The notes beneath the pieces were generated by a model. That model made no database searches and was not told the origin of the DNA. It saw nothing but the letters and a program-made list of their open reading frames with translations. Shown one piece after another: positions 43,581-53,089 of a DNA stretch of 64,000 bases. Source of the DNA: Adenophora triphylla var. japonica (Eukaryota > Streptophyta > Magnoliopsida > Asterales > Campanulaceae). Every line of letters begins with the position of its first letter. The stretch's first letter is position 1. Made by a program: the position numbers and the translations under genes. The DNA lies in the NCBI GenBank assembly GCA_022495995.1, contig JAFEMH010001462.1:372001-436000 (forward strand), written 5' to 3'.

Positions 43581-46348
43581 CTAGCTCATCTGCTCTCCGA
43601 TTAAGTCTAACCCGACAGCTAGGAAAGACAAACCTTGGAACAACAAGAAATAGAAATGAATTCCGTGCGCTGATAAAAGGCTTCTTGCAGCAGCAGTGAG
43701 CAGAAGAAGCGCAAGTGCAAGCTCCTTCCTATAGATCTTATTTCTCTTCTTCATAACTACAGGAGCCTCTTGTTCTTTCAAAAGCATTTCTAACCCCGAT
43801 TCAGAAAGCCTTCTTTGAATTTTCTCTTCGTTGAAACTTTTCGACTCCCTCTCTGCAAAGGCTAAAAGGTCTGATTCTGACGACCTGCCGCTTTTCTTTG
43901 TGACTACCCATTCGTAGGCACTTCCCAGCTGAAACAGTCCCGAAATCATGGCGTTGAACTTTGTCACTGACATTGTGTTCTCGAACAAAAGATATGGCAT
44001 CAAAAAGGGGAAAGATTTTGGGGACGGAAGGATGTTTAAGATTGACATGGAGATGGGGATATAACAGATGACCCAAACTGGTAATTCAGCCTCGGGTATG
44101 AACATAGTTAACGGGAGTATGATACAGAAAAGGGTAAATGAGTAAAATGGCAGTATCAGTTTCCTTAAGAGAAAGAAGAGGAATATCAAGTTAGCCTTCT
44201 TCCACACTGATATCTGCAAAAATCAATTAAAAATGACCATTCAGTTACGCTATAGCAAAAAAGAATGTCAATTATAACCAATATCATATTTTTTATACTC
44301 CCGTCGTAAAATGAATGTCCAAAAAAATTCAAATTTACTCCTGATCAAGAGCAAATTTGAAATTTTTTCTGACATTCATTTTGGGGGGGAGGGAGTACAT
44401 TTTCACATCAAACTAAGTGAACAAACCTTGGATTTCAGGACAGCAGGAAGGCAAACTCTAAAGAGCTGCATTGGACCAGAATGCCACCTATGCTGCTGTT
44501 TCTTGTACGCTTCATATGACTCGGGTAATTCACAAAGAACTCTTACATCGTTAAGGTAAATAAATTTCCATCCATTCAAGTGAGCTCGTACTGCAATATC
44601 CATATCTTCTACAGTAGTCCTTTCGAGCCAACCACCTGAATCCTCCAAAGCCTTGATCCTCCAAACCCCAGCAGTTCCATTGAAGCCAAAGAAATTAAGA
44701 AAATGGCCATTTACTTGTTGCTCCACCTCAAAATGGAAGCATAAATTAATGTTTTGTAGCCTCGTAAGTAAATTCTCATCCTTGTTCACATATGCCCAAC
44801 GAGCTTGAACTAGTCCTACTTCTGGTTTCCCCTGAGGAAGAGAATTGAAGAGTTTTCTAATTTTAGCATTTTAAGACTTCAAGTAACAAACTCATTTCAC
44901 ATAGTAAAAATGAATAAACAAATTGAATTAGATTTATTACCTTAAAATGAGGAACTGTATGTATAAGGAAATCTGGATTGGGCTGGAAATCAGCGTCGAA
45001 AATGGCAACAAATTCATAATTCTTGACATAATCACATGACATGGCTGATTTCAAATTGCCAGCTTTGTAACCAGTCCTGATGAATCTATGCCTGTAGATA
45101 ATATTGACTCCTTTATCTTTCCACGCGTCTACTTCATTTCTTATCAATACTTGTGCAATTTCATCACTTGAATCATCTAACACTTGAATTAACAGTCTGT
45201 CTTTTGGCCAATCTAGCTGGCAAGCAGCCGAAATTGATTGCGCGTAAACCTAATCCCATAAAAATGTTACATCGGATTAATCATCAATTATCACAAACAA
45301 CATACTTTCTCTCAATTTACCTAGAACTAAATCTACATCCTATGACTGCAAAAGGCCAAACTAAATCTCTTCTGTAATCTTGTTACCATTAGTAAGTCAA
45401 ACAAATTGGGCATACAATTACAAATGACTACAGCAGTACAAATTGGATGAATACTACTCCCTCCGTTCCAAAATGAATGTCCAAAAATATTTCAAATTTG
45501 CTCTTGATGAGCGAATTTGAAACTTTTTGAAATTTTTTCTGACATTCATTTTGGGATGGAGGGAGTATGTCAAGATCCAAATTTACATTGCAACTTTCTA
45601 TTTCGGAAATCAGATCATATATTCATTGAGTTCTATAATCAGTAATCTATAGATTAGAATGATGGGATTTCCAAAAACTAAGTCTATAATAATTACTGTA
45701 AATCTAAAAGGGTAAAGTGGAATATACCTCTTTTTCATTGCACATAGGCATTTGAACAAGAACCATGGGGAAACTTGAACAATCCTCAATGTCATTAACA
45801 TCATCATTTACCACAGGCTTAATTCCCTTGAACTTGATCCAAAAACACCCAATTCCGAGCACTAGTCGATCGAGCGATTGAATCATAAAGAGAACAATGC
45901 AGAATTTCGATAACATCATAATCAAAGGAGCAATATAATCAACTCTCAAAGACAACCAAGCCATGTAAGACCATTGCAAGAGCCCTCTAACCTCCCAAGG
46001 ATGATGAAGCAATGTCAAATCCCATTTCTCATAATAAGCAATGATTTCTACCATTAAAGCTACAATTGAAATAGCAAGGAAAACTTTAATAAATCTGTAC
46101 AACTTCCCTTTATATTTTGGATCTTCTTCTGCCATGTCTGATAAAGCAACTCTTTTCTTGACTAAGCGAAATGTAGCCAAAAACCCCATTGCCAGCCTCT
46201 GAGCTTTGAGTAAAAGCAGCCATGAGAATTGTTTTGGACTTGCTGCCTTTTGTTTTTCCAAGAACACAGATGACTTTGTATCGTTGACTTCTACTAGAGA
46301 GATGTGGCTTGACTGGTCTATTGTTACAACTACGGAACTGGGCGCCAT
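43581..46348 (-). CDS. CSLC4: Cellulose synthase-like C (CSLC4-like) xyloglucan glucan synthase
   Basis: A Golgi multi-pass GT2-family enzyme that polymerises the beta-1,4-glucan backbone of xyloglucan from UDP-glucose. Coding exons on the minus strand: 46348-45728, 45249-44941, 44831-44427 and 44213-43581, all GT-AG and all phase 0. They give about 655 residues, slightly short of the usual 670-700. The start is the ATG reading [12 protein letters not shown], the family N-terminus. Visible features: N-terminal membrane segments ([20 protein letters not shown], and [20 protein letters not shown]); VLDDSSDE; DxD in [31 protein letters not shown], the QxxRW motif; and C-terminal membrane helices ([18 protein letters not shown] onward) ending DLIGEQMS. 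No stops or frameshifts, so it looks functional. It resembles Arabidopsis CSLC4 more than CSLC12 by recalled sequence; exact orthology was not tested. Confidence 0.93.
44298..44395. mobile_element. Stowaway-like MITE in CSLC intron 3
   Basis: Terminal CTCCCGTCGTAAAATGAATG faces CATTCATTTTGGGGGGGAGG followed by GAG, flanked by TA on both sides. About 98 bp. Related to the copy at 45457. Confidence 0.75.
45457..45565. mobile_element. Stowaway-like MITE in CSLC intron 1
   Basis: CTCCCTCCGTTCCAAAATGA ... ATTTTGGGATGGAGGGAG with TA duplications. These are classic Tc1/mariner Stowaway ends. It shares its interior (GAATGTCCAAAAAT, TTTGAAATTTTTTCTGACAT) with the intron 3 copy. Confidence 0.8.
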
Positions 46349-46416
46349 TTTCTCAAGAAACCAAATCAAACCCAGATGAAATCCTGGGAAAAGAAATAAT
46401 GGGTTCTTCAAAAGAT

Positions 46417-46464
46417 TCAATTTTGAGACTTGGGCATAATCAAGACATATCTAACAGAGAACAT
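46417..46464 (-). other. Upstream ORF in the CSLC leader
   Basis: ATG at 46464 opens a 15-codon frame (MFSVRYVLIMPKSQN) ending TGA at 46417, 68 nt before the main start. Two more upstream ATGs overlap it. It could lower translation of CSLC if the transcript starts upstream, as expected. Confidence 0.4.
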
Positions 46465-46554
46465 GAAGGTGGATCTTGAAGAAATTGGAATGGGTTGAGA
46501 AAGATGTGAAATGAGGTAGGGGATAAAGAACCTGAAGAAGTAAAAATGTCAAAC

Positions 46555-46632
46555 CTAGAGAGAGAGAGAGAGAGATAGAGAGGAGGGAGGATATGCTCTT
46601 GAATTAAGGAGTGGTGGATTACTATATAGTAA
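46555..46632 (-). promoter_or_regulatory. CSLC core promoter candidate
   Basis: On the minus strand ACTATATAGTA (about 46620-46630) could be the TATA box. A (TC)n pyrimidine tract (about 46558-46578), common near plant start sites, follows about 50 nt downstream. No intron is needed in the leader. Confidence 0.4.
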
Positions 46633-46639
46633 TGGGAAT

Positions 46640-47225
46640 AATACAAATTAAAAAGATGAAGAGAGGCAATTTGTAGGGAAAAGGGATGGAGGCAGGCAAA
46701 TGGAAGGTTCATAGGAGTAATATAAGTTGAAAGGTCCAACAAGAAGATTTAAAAAATGAAAAATTTTGTCAGTCATAAAATATATTTACAAAATCCTAAT
46801 TATACAGTTAATAATCCTGTGAGTGATTCACATATTATACTCAAATTATGTGTTTTGAATGATGGAATCCTATAACTTTCATGATTTTCTAGTTTTTTTA
46901 TTTATTTATTTCTTGATACACATTTGAATGATTTATATTGATTAAAAACAAAAATGAATAATATTTTTAGTATAAATATCATTTTTTCTATTTATGTTCA
47001 TTTCAAAATAAATGTGTCATTTATAAATGAAAAATAATTTAGTATACTTATACAAGTAATATATAAATTAGTAAAACATGATTTTGTTATATATTATAAC
47101 CAATCAAATGCATATTTATTGAATAAGAAAGAGTTTTAAATTTGTCAAATATTTCAAACTCTTTAAGGAGAAAATCTAGTAATTTTGTATGAATCGAACA
47201 CAAACAATGAGATAGGATGAAAAAT
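46640..47225. other. CSLC upstream region
   Basis: AT-rich intergenic DNA without ORFs or recognised elements, ending at the MITE-like sequence at 47226. Confidence 0.5.
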
Positions 47226-47373
47226 AGTAGGTTTTGGGGGAAACTAGTTTTTTCCTAACATTATAAAAAGTCTTGTTTTAAAAATCGAAACAAAGACACG
47301 TACAATTTTTTTTAAAATAAAAAATAAAACTTTTTATAATATTTGAGAAAACTAGTTTCCCCCAAAATTTTCT
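47226..47373. mobile_element. Mutator-type MITE candidate
   Basis: Inverted ends AGTAGGTTTTGGGGGAAACT and (reverse complement of the right end) AGAAAATTTTGGGGGAAACT. An 11-bp direct repeat GGATGAAAAAT lies at 47215-47225 and 47374-47384. A 9-11 bp TSD fits the Mutator superfamily. Confidence 0.5.
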
Positions 47374-47613
47374 GGATGAAAAATTGGTCTACAAAGGGGT
47401 TGATGTCTAAATCAACATGGCTGTAACATAATAAGATGAAAAAGAAAATTGTTATCCAGTCTTTAATTGACATGTGGTCAATCTCACCAGACTCATCTTT
47501 CTTTGTCTAACTTGATGACTTTTTTTTTTCAAAATATTAATAAAAAAAAAAGGAAAAAGAAAAAGGGTGACAGCCTGATTACAGCTAAATTACAAACATA
47601 GAATATTAAGTAA

Positions 47614-48033
47614 GGGGGCGTTTGTTTTTTCATTTTAAGTCTTATTTGCCTCTTAACACTTATTTATTAAGAAGATTAGAGAAATAAGTGTGTTTGTTTT
47701 TTTTTTTGAAATAAGGCTTGTTAGGCTCTTAAAGTCCTCTTAATTTTAAGAGGTTAAAATGTTGCTGAATTGTCTCTGAAAGCCACTGTTTCATATTTGA
47801 TTTTGGGTAAAAAAAATTTAAACTGTTTACTGTTTCATAATGCATTTACGATTTTTTTTTTTTTTTAATTTTTTTTAATTTTTTTTAACTGTTTCAGATA
47901 ATGAATTCAGATACAAAATCAAACAACTTATCCAATTCGTAATTCAATTTTCGATTCTTTCGCTTAATCATTCACCATTTTCTAACCGAAATCGATTTCA
48001 AAGACTTATCACTTAAAAAAAACAAAAACCCCC
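47614..48033. mobile_element. Tourist-like (PIF/Harbinger) MITE candidate
   Basis: Starts GGGGGCGTTTGTTTTTT and ends AAAACAAAAACCCCC, with TAA on both sides (47611-47613 and 48034-48036). About 420 bp, AT-rich, non-coding. Confidence 0.55.
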
Positions 48034-48038
48034 TAATA

Positions 48039-48438
48039 TTCCCTCCGTCCAGTTCACTTGAATGGAAATCAAAAAATTGATAACAAGAATTAAGAAAAAA
48101 TAGGAAAGAGAATTAGTGAGTGTTAGAAAGTGTTTGTGATTATAAAAAATAAAACAAGAGAGAAAATTAGTAGAAGAAATAGAGTAAAAATTTTATCATT
48201 TTATACTGTTTCCATTAATATAGGCAAACGAAAAAATGAAATAAATCTTCAATCTATAGTATAAATGAGGGAAGGGTGAATAGTTGTATGAATAGTTTCA
48301 AATGGGTTTTTTATCATTTTGCCCTCTCTATTTTGTTCTTTTCTTATTTTGTCCTTAAAAAAATTTAATTAAAAAATAAAAAACTCGTGTTCTTGAACAC
48401 GGAGATGTACTAGTTACGTGAAAAGGGAGAGGAGGGAG
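48039..48438. mobile_element. Stowaway-like MITE candidate
   Basis: Starts TTCCCTCCGTCC and ends GAGGAGGGAG between TA dinucleotides. At 400 bp it is long for the class and may contain another insertion. Confidence 0.45.
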
Positions 48439-48984
48439 TATATTGAAATGAAATGCTATTTATTCCCACACAGACAGGCTGTCACGGTATAGAAGAACAT
48501 TTTGGTGTGCAATGATCTGGACGCCGGTGTTTGCCAATCACTACTAGTAATATTACTCACCAATCTCAAGTAGAATTTTCTATTCCAGTCGTCAACACGC
48601 CGCGGTTCTATCTTTTTCTTTTACACGCTTAAATTTTTGATTTATAAAATCTCCTATTAATTATATATTATTTTTAAAATAATGAAAAGCATCTAATTAA
48701 ATTATTCGGTCAAACATTTTGATTGCTTGATGGGTTTTACTTTCACCTGTGATTTACTTTCTTCTGTTTTATGTAATTTTGGTACAATTTTATAATGGTA
48801 TTTTTAAGACCATGATTAGCAATTTTGGTTCACCAAGAGCAATTTTGTAAATTGGTTTATTGCAATTAGTGGTACACGAATATTCATTTATGGCTATTAA
48901 CAAAAATTTTCGTTCATTTCATGAACGAATAATGGTTCGATCTATATGTGTATTTTATAATTTTGTCATTTTTAAAATTATATT

Positions 48985-49644
48985 TGATGCTGCAAGAATC
49001 GTGCTTATCGATCTTCGTCCAATCAGCAGAATCGATCACTTGGCTTCTTGACCTTAAACAAGGAACCCACGACTAGCCGGATGGTCTCCGGCTTAGACCC
49101 TCGGGCGTGAGAGTAAGTATGGAGTATTTGAAAGCTAAATATTATGATGAACAGATGCATTCAAAAAAACAAACAACAATTACCTTGGAACGGTTGATGT
49201 TGCTTTGTATTTATAGTTGTTGATGACAGTTGTATTTGTGGTAGGATTGCATGAAATCTCTTAAATTGTGGAACAGATACGTGATAGAGATCTTATCCAT
49301 AAATAACTCCTGATTTGTAGGGAGACTCGTTATGTAAATAATTGTAAGTACGCCAGGACTCTGTAGGTGGACGTAATGATATAGGTTGAGGTCGCATGTT
49401 GGGTCTCGGTCGACCTGACTGATGGATAGGGCTGAACCGTACCCGAATAGCATTTGGATCGTAATGTTGGACCAAGCTAGGTCGGGACCAAGTAGGTCGG
49501 ACAATGAGCTTAGGTCGACTGATCATGTTGATGGGCCTTGGGCCTGGTAATAATTGGGCCTAGTCCACTGAGAACGTGGTGGCAATAATTGATAGATGAT
49601 TGGGCTTACTCGCTGGGCCTAGCTCGTCACTTTTATTCTGTTTA
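48985..49644 (-). repeat. D-type 3' LTR, duplicate copy
   Basis: A 660-bp LTR. Minus strand TAAACAGAATAAAAGTGACG ... CTTGCAGCATCA. Its first dinucleotide is TA instead of TG. The minus-strand TATA is ACTATAAATAC (about 49205). The polypurine tract AAAGTTGGGGGCCAC lies at 49645-49659. Confidence 0.75.
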
Positions 49645-50152
49645 GTGGCCCCCAACTTTCTGAGTTGACTTTGTCGACCAGGAAGTTAAAAGAAATTTTG
49701 ATGAAATTTGAAGTAGATCGTAAGTCGATACTGGAGTTGATGTTAGATCGACCAAAGTTGACGTGGCTCAATCCTGGCCGTTCTGATGGACGGTTGGATC
49801 ATTGGAAGCGCCGAATTTCTGCAATCATTACTGTTTTGACATTTGGGAAACCGACTCGAAAACTGCTATGGCACAATTAATTGTGAAATTAACCGTTTGA
49901 ATTTTTTCTTTTCCCTTTCAATTACGGAAAATATAAATAGCAAAATCCTTTTCCTTTTCGAATTTTTACTGTTTTCAAGCTTCTGTATATCTCGGGCGAG
50001 AGCAAACGTGGCCGCAAATGGCCGGCCCGACTTTACCGAATACATTCGAGCTTTCGTCCTCTGCAATAACCCTTCTTCGTTTGAATTGGTTAAGGTACCC
50101 CTCTCACCCTCTTGCATTAGGGTTTAATTTCTGTTTTTTCTTTGATTTCGCC

Positions 50153-50719
50153 ATGGCCAGGACCTTTAGCAGTGAACCAGGAGCTTGGTATGGCTATTGC
50201 AATGTCAATCGTAGAGTATACAAACACTTGAACGGAGTATGGAGGAAGATAACTGTTGAGGAGTGCTCTTTCATTTTGACCCGATGGGGTTTGCGTTTTA
50301 GTGAACTGGGTTTGCCGTAGGAGAAACCATAGGTGCTTAAGAGACGAACGACCCAAGAGTTGTTTCCTTTAACCTTTTCTACGAGCTGCTTGACCACATA
50401 GCTCTGTTCTACATCTGAGGTCCCAACAAACATTCCTTCCTTAGGAATAGAAAAGGATTTTCGGGGGAATCTAGGTCGCCCATTAGTATGTCCCCTAGGT
50501 CCCTTGAGGCTACATATAGGATTGATTCTCCTATCCTCTTCTTCTTGTACAGATATGGCAGCTCAAGGGGGAGCTACAACTTCTACTTCTTCGAGTCCAC
50601 GAATAGTGGATGCATTCGAATCTTCCGTTGCACCTGGGAGGAATGAAAGAGGCTATGTACCTCCTAAGCCACTTCGAGGGAAGAAGAACTCGCAATCTCG
50701 GATAGACATGGTGTACAAA
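50153..50719 (+). pseudogene. Truncated copy of the antisense transposase-domain gene
   Basis: The same 5' part as 53090-53659, reading MARTFSSEPGAWYGYCNVNR from 50153. It keeps the Cys codon that is TGA in the other copy. It has a stop after FSELGLP, further frame breaks near 50330-50540, and is cut at 50719 by the duplication junction. Confidence 0.8.
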
Positions 50720-50841
50720 CATTTTGTAAATTGATTTATTGCAATTAGTGGTAAACGAATATTCATTTATGGCTATTAACAAAAAATTTCGTTCATTTCA
50801 TGAACGAATAATTGTTCGATCTATATGTGTATTTTATAATT
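50720..50841. repeat. Filler segment at the duplication junction
   Basis: About 122 bp copied from the LTR flank (compare 48843-48964 and 51785-51909). It contains TTCGTTCATTTCATGAACGA and is placed between copy 1 and copy 2. Confidence 0.75.
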
Positions 50842-50919
50842 TTGCCAATCACTACTAGTAATATTACTCACCAATCTCAAGTAGAATTTTCTATTCCAGT
50901 CGTCAACACGCCGCGGTTC

Positions 50920-51549
50920 TAGACATGTCCAAATAGAACCGGGAATCGACGGAACCGGCGGATAGAACCGGAATCGGGAACCGGCGAGAGCCGGGAACCG
51001 TCGGAACCGGGAACCGAACGTAACCGGGAACCGGAATGAAACGGTTCGAATACGAATCCACCATATTGGGAACCGAGGAACCGGCGGTTCCGAAACCGGG
51101 AATCGGAATCGGGAACCGGAACTCAATGTAAGTTAAATGTAATATTTAGCATTTATTTAGCATTTATTTAATATTTGTACTTGAAGTGTAGTGTTGTTTT
51201 ATTTAAATTCTAAAAATATTGTTAGAATTTTTATTCTATCTTCAATAATATACTAACCAAATTTTGTCCACTTCTCATTCTTTTCAAAAACATACTCCCC
51301 AAGTGAAAAAAAAAACAGATTAGTTAGCGTCTTTACTGTCTTAAAAGGTTTGGATTTAAAAAAAAAAAGAAAAAAGTTAGATGGTGATGGAACCGGGGGA
51401 ACCGTTGGAACCGAAACCGAAATCGACGGATAGAACCGGGAATCGGGAACCGGATTAATATGATTCGAATACGGTTCCGACTATTTGGGAACCGGAAACC
51501 GGCGGTTCCGAAACCGAAAACCGAAATCGGAACCGTTTGGACATGTCTA
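50920..51549. mobile_element. hAT-type non-autonomous DNA transposon
   Basis: Terminal inverted repeats TAGACATGTCCAAA and TTTGGACATGTCTA, with an 8-bp TSD CGCGGTTC (50912-50919 and 51550-51557). The ends are packed with subterminal GGAACCGG/CCGGTTCC-type repeats. No transposase. Present only in copy 2. Confidence 0.85.
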
Positions 51550-51932
51550 CGCGGTTCTATCTTTTTCTTTTACACGCTTAAATTTTTGATTTATAAAATC
51601 TCCTATTAATTATATATTATTTTTAAAATAATGAAAAGCATCTAATTAAATTATTCGGTCAAACATTTTGATTGCTTGATGGGTTTTACTTTCACCTGTG
51701 ATTTACTTTCTTCTGTTTATGTAATTTTGGTACAATTTTATAATGGTATTTTTAAGAACATGATTAGCAATTTTGGTTCACCAGGAGCAATTTTGTAAAT
51801 TGGTTTATTGCAATTATTGGTAAACGAATATTCATTTATGGCTATTAACAAAAAATTTCGTTCATTTCATGAACGAATAATGGTTCGATCTATATGTGTA
51901 TTTTATAATTTTGTCATTTTTAAAATTATATT

Positions 51933-52592
51933 TGATGCTGCAAGAATCGTGCTTATCAATTTTCGTTCAATCAGCAGAATCGATCACTTGGCTTCTTGAC
52001 CTGAAACAAGGAACCCACGACTAGTCGGATGGTCTCCGGCTTAGACCCTCGGGCGTAAGAGTAAGTATGGAGTATTTGAAAGCTAAATATTATGATGAAC
52101 AGATGTATTCAAAAAAACAAACAGCAATTACCTTGGAACGGTTGATGTTGCTTTGTATTTATAGTTGTTGATGACAGTTGTATTTGTGGTAGGATTGCAT
52201 GAAATCTCTTAAATTGTGGAACAGATACGTGATAGAGATCATATCCATAAATAACTCCTGATTTGTAGGGAGTCTCGTTACGTAAATAATTGTAAGTACG
52301 CCAGGACTCTGTAGGTGGACGTAATGATATAGGTTGAGGTCGCATGTTGGGTCTCGGTCGACCTGACTGATGGATAGGGCTGAACCGTACCCGAATAGCA
52401 TTTGGATCGTAATGTTGGACCAAGCTAGGTCGGGACCAAGTAGGTCGGACAATGAGCTTAGGTCGACTGATCATGTTGATGGGCCTTGGGCCTGGTAATA
52501 ATTGGGCCTAGTCCACTGAGAACGTGGTGGCAATAATTGGTAGATGATTGGGCTTACTCGCTGGGCCTAGCTCGTCACTTTTATTCTGTTTA
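51933..52592 (-). repeat. Element D 3' LTR
   Basis: 660 bp, nearly identical to 48985-49644. The minus-strand polypurine tract AAAGTTGGGGGCCAC lies at 52593-52607. Confidence 0.75.
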
Positions 52593-53089
52593 GTGGCCCC
52601 CAACTTTCTGAGTTGACTTTGTCGACCAGGAAGTTAAAAGAAATTTTGATGAAATTTGAAGTAGATCGTAAGTCGATACTGGAGTTGATGTTAGATCGAC
52701 CAAAGTTGACGTGGCTCAATCCTGGCCGTTCTGATGGACGGTTGGATCATTGGAAGCGCCGAATTTCTGCAATCATTACTGTTTTGACATTTGGGAAACC
52801 GCCTCGAAAACTGCTATGGCACAATTAATTGTGAAATTAACCGTTTGAATTTTTTCTTTTCCCTTTCAATTACGGAAAATATAAATAGCAAAATCCTTTT
52901 CCTTTTCGAATTTTTACTGTTTTCAAGCTTCTGTATATCTCCGGCGAGAGCAGCGACGCAGCGACTGACTTTCTGAATACATTCGAGCTTTCGTCCTCTG
53001 CAATAACCCTTCTTCGTTCGAATTGATTAAGGTACCCCTCTCACCCTCTTGCACTAGGGTTTAATTTTTGCTTTTTCTTTGATTCCGCC

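Larger units (their letters stand above)
48531..50719. repeat. Tandem duplication, copy 1
   Basis: Matches 50842-53660 apart from the hAT-type insertion there. Both start TTTGCCAATCACTACTAG. Both contain a D-type LTR and the first part of the antisense gene. Copy 1 stops in that gene at GTGTACAAA (50719). Confidence 0.85.

Noticed and set aside
46417..46420. Extended CSLC start upstream of MAPSS
   Set aside because: The longer open frame begins with TTG, not ATG. The family N-terminus matches the ATG at 46348.
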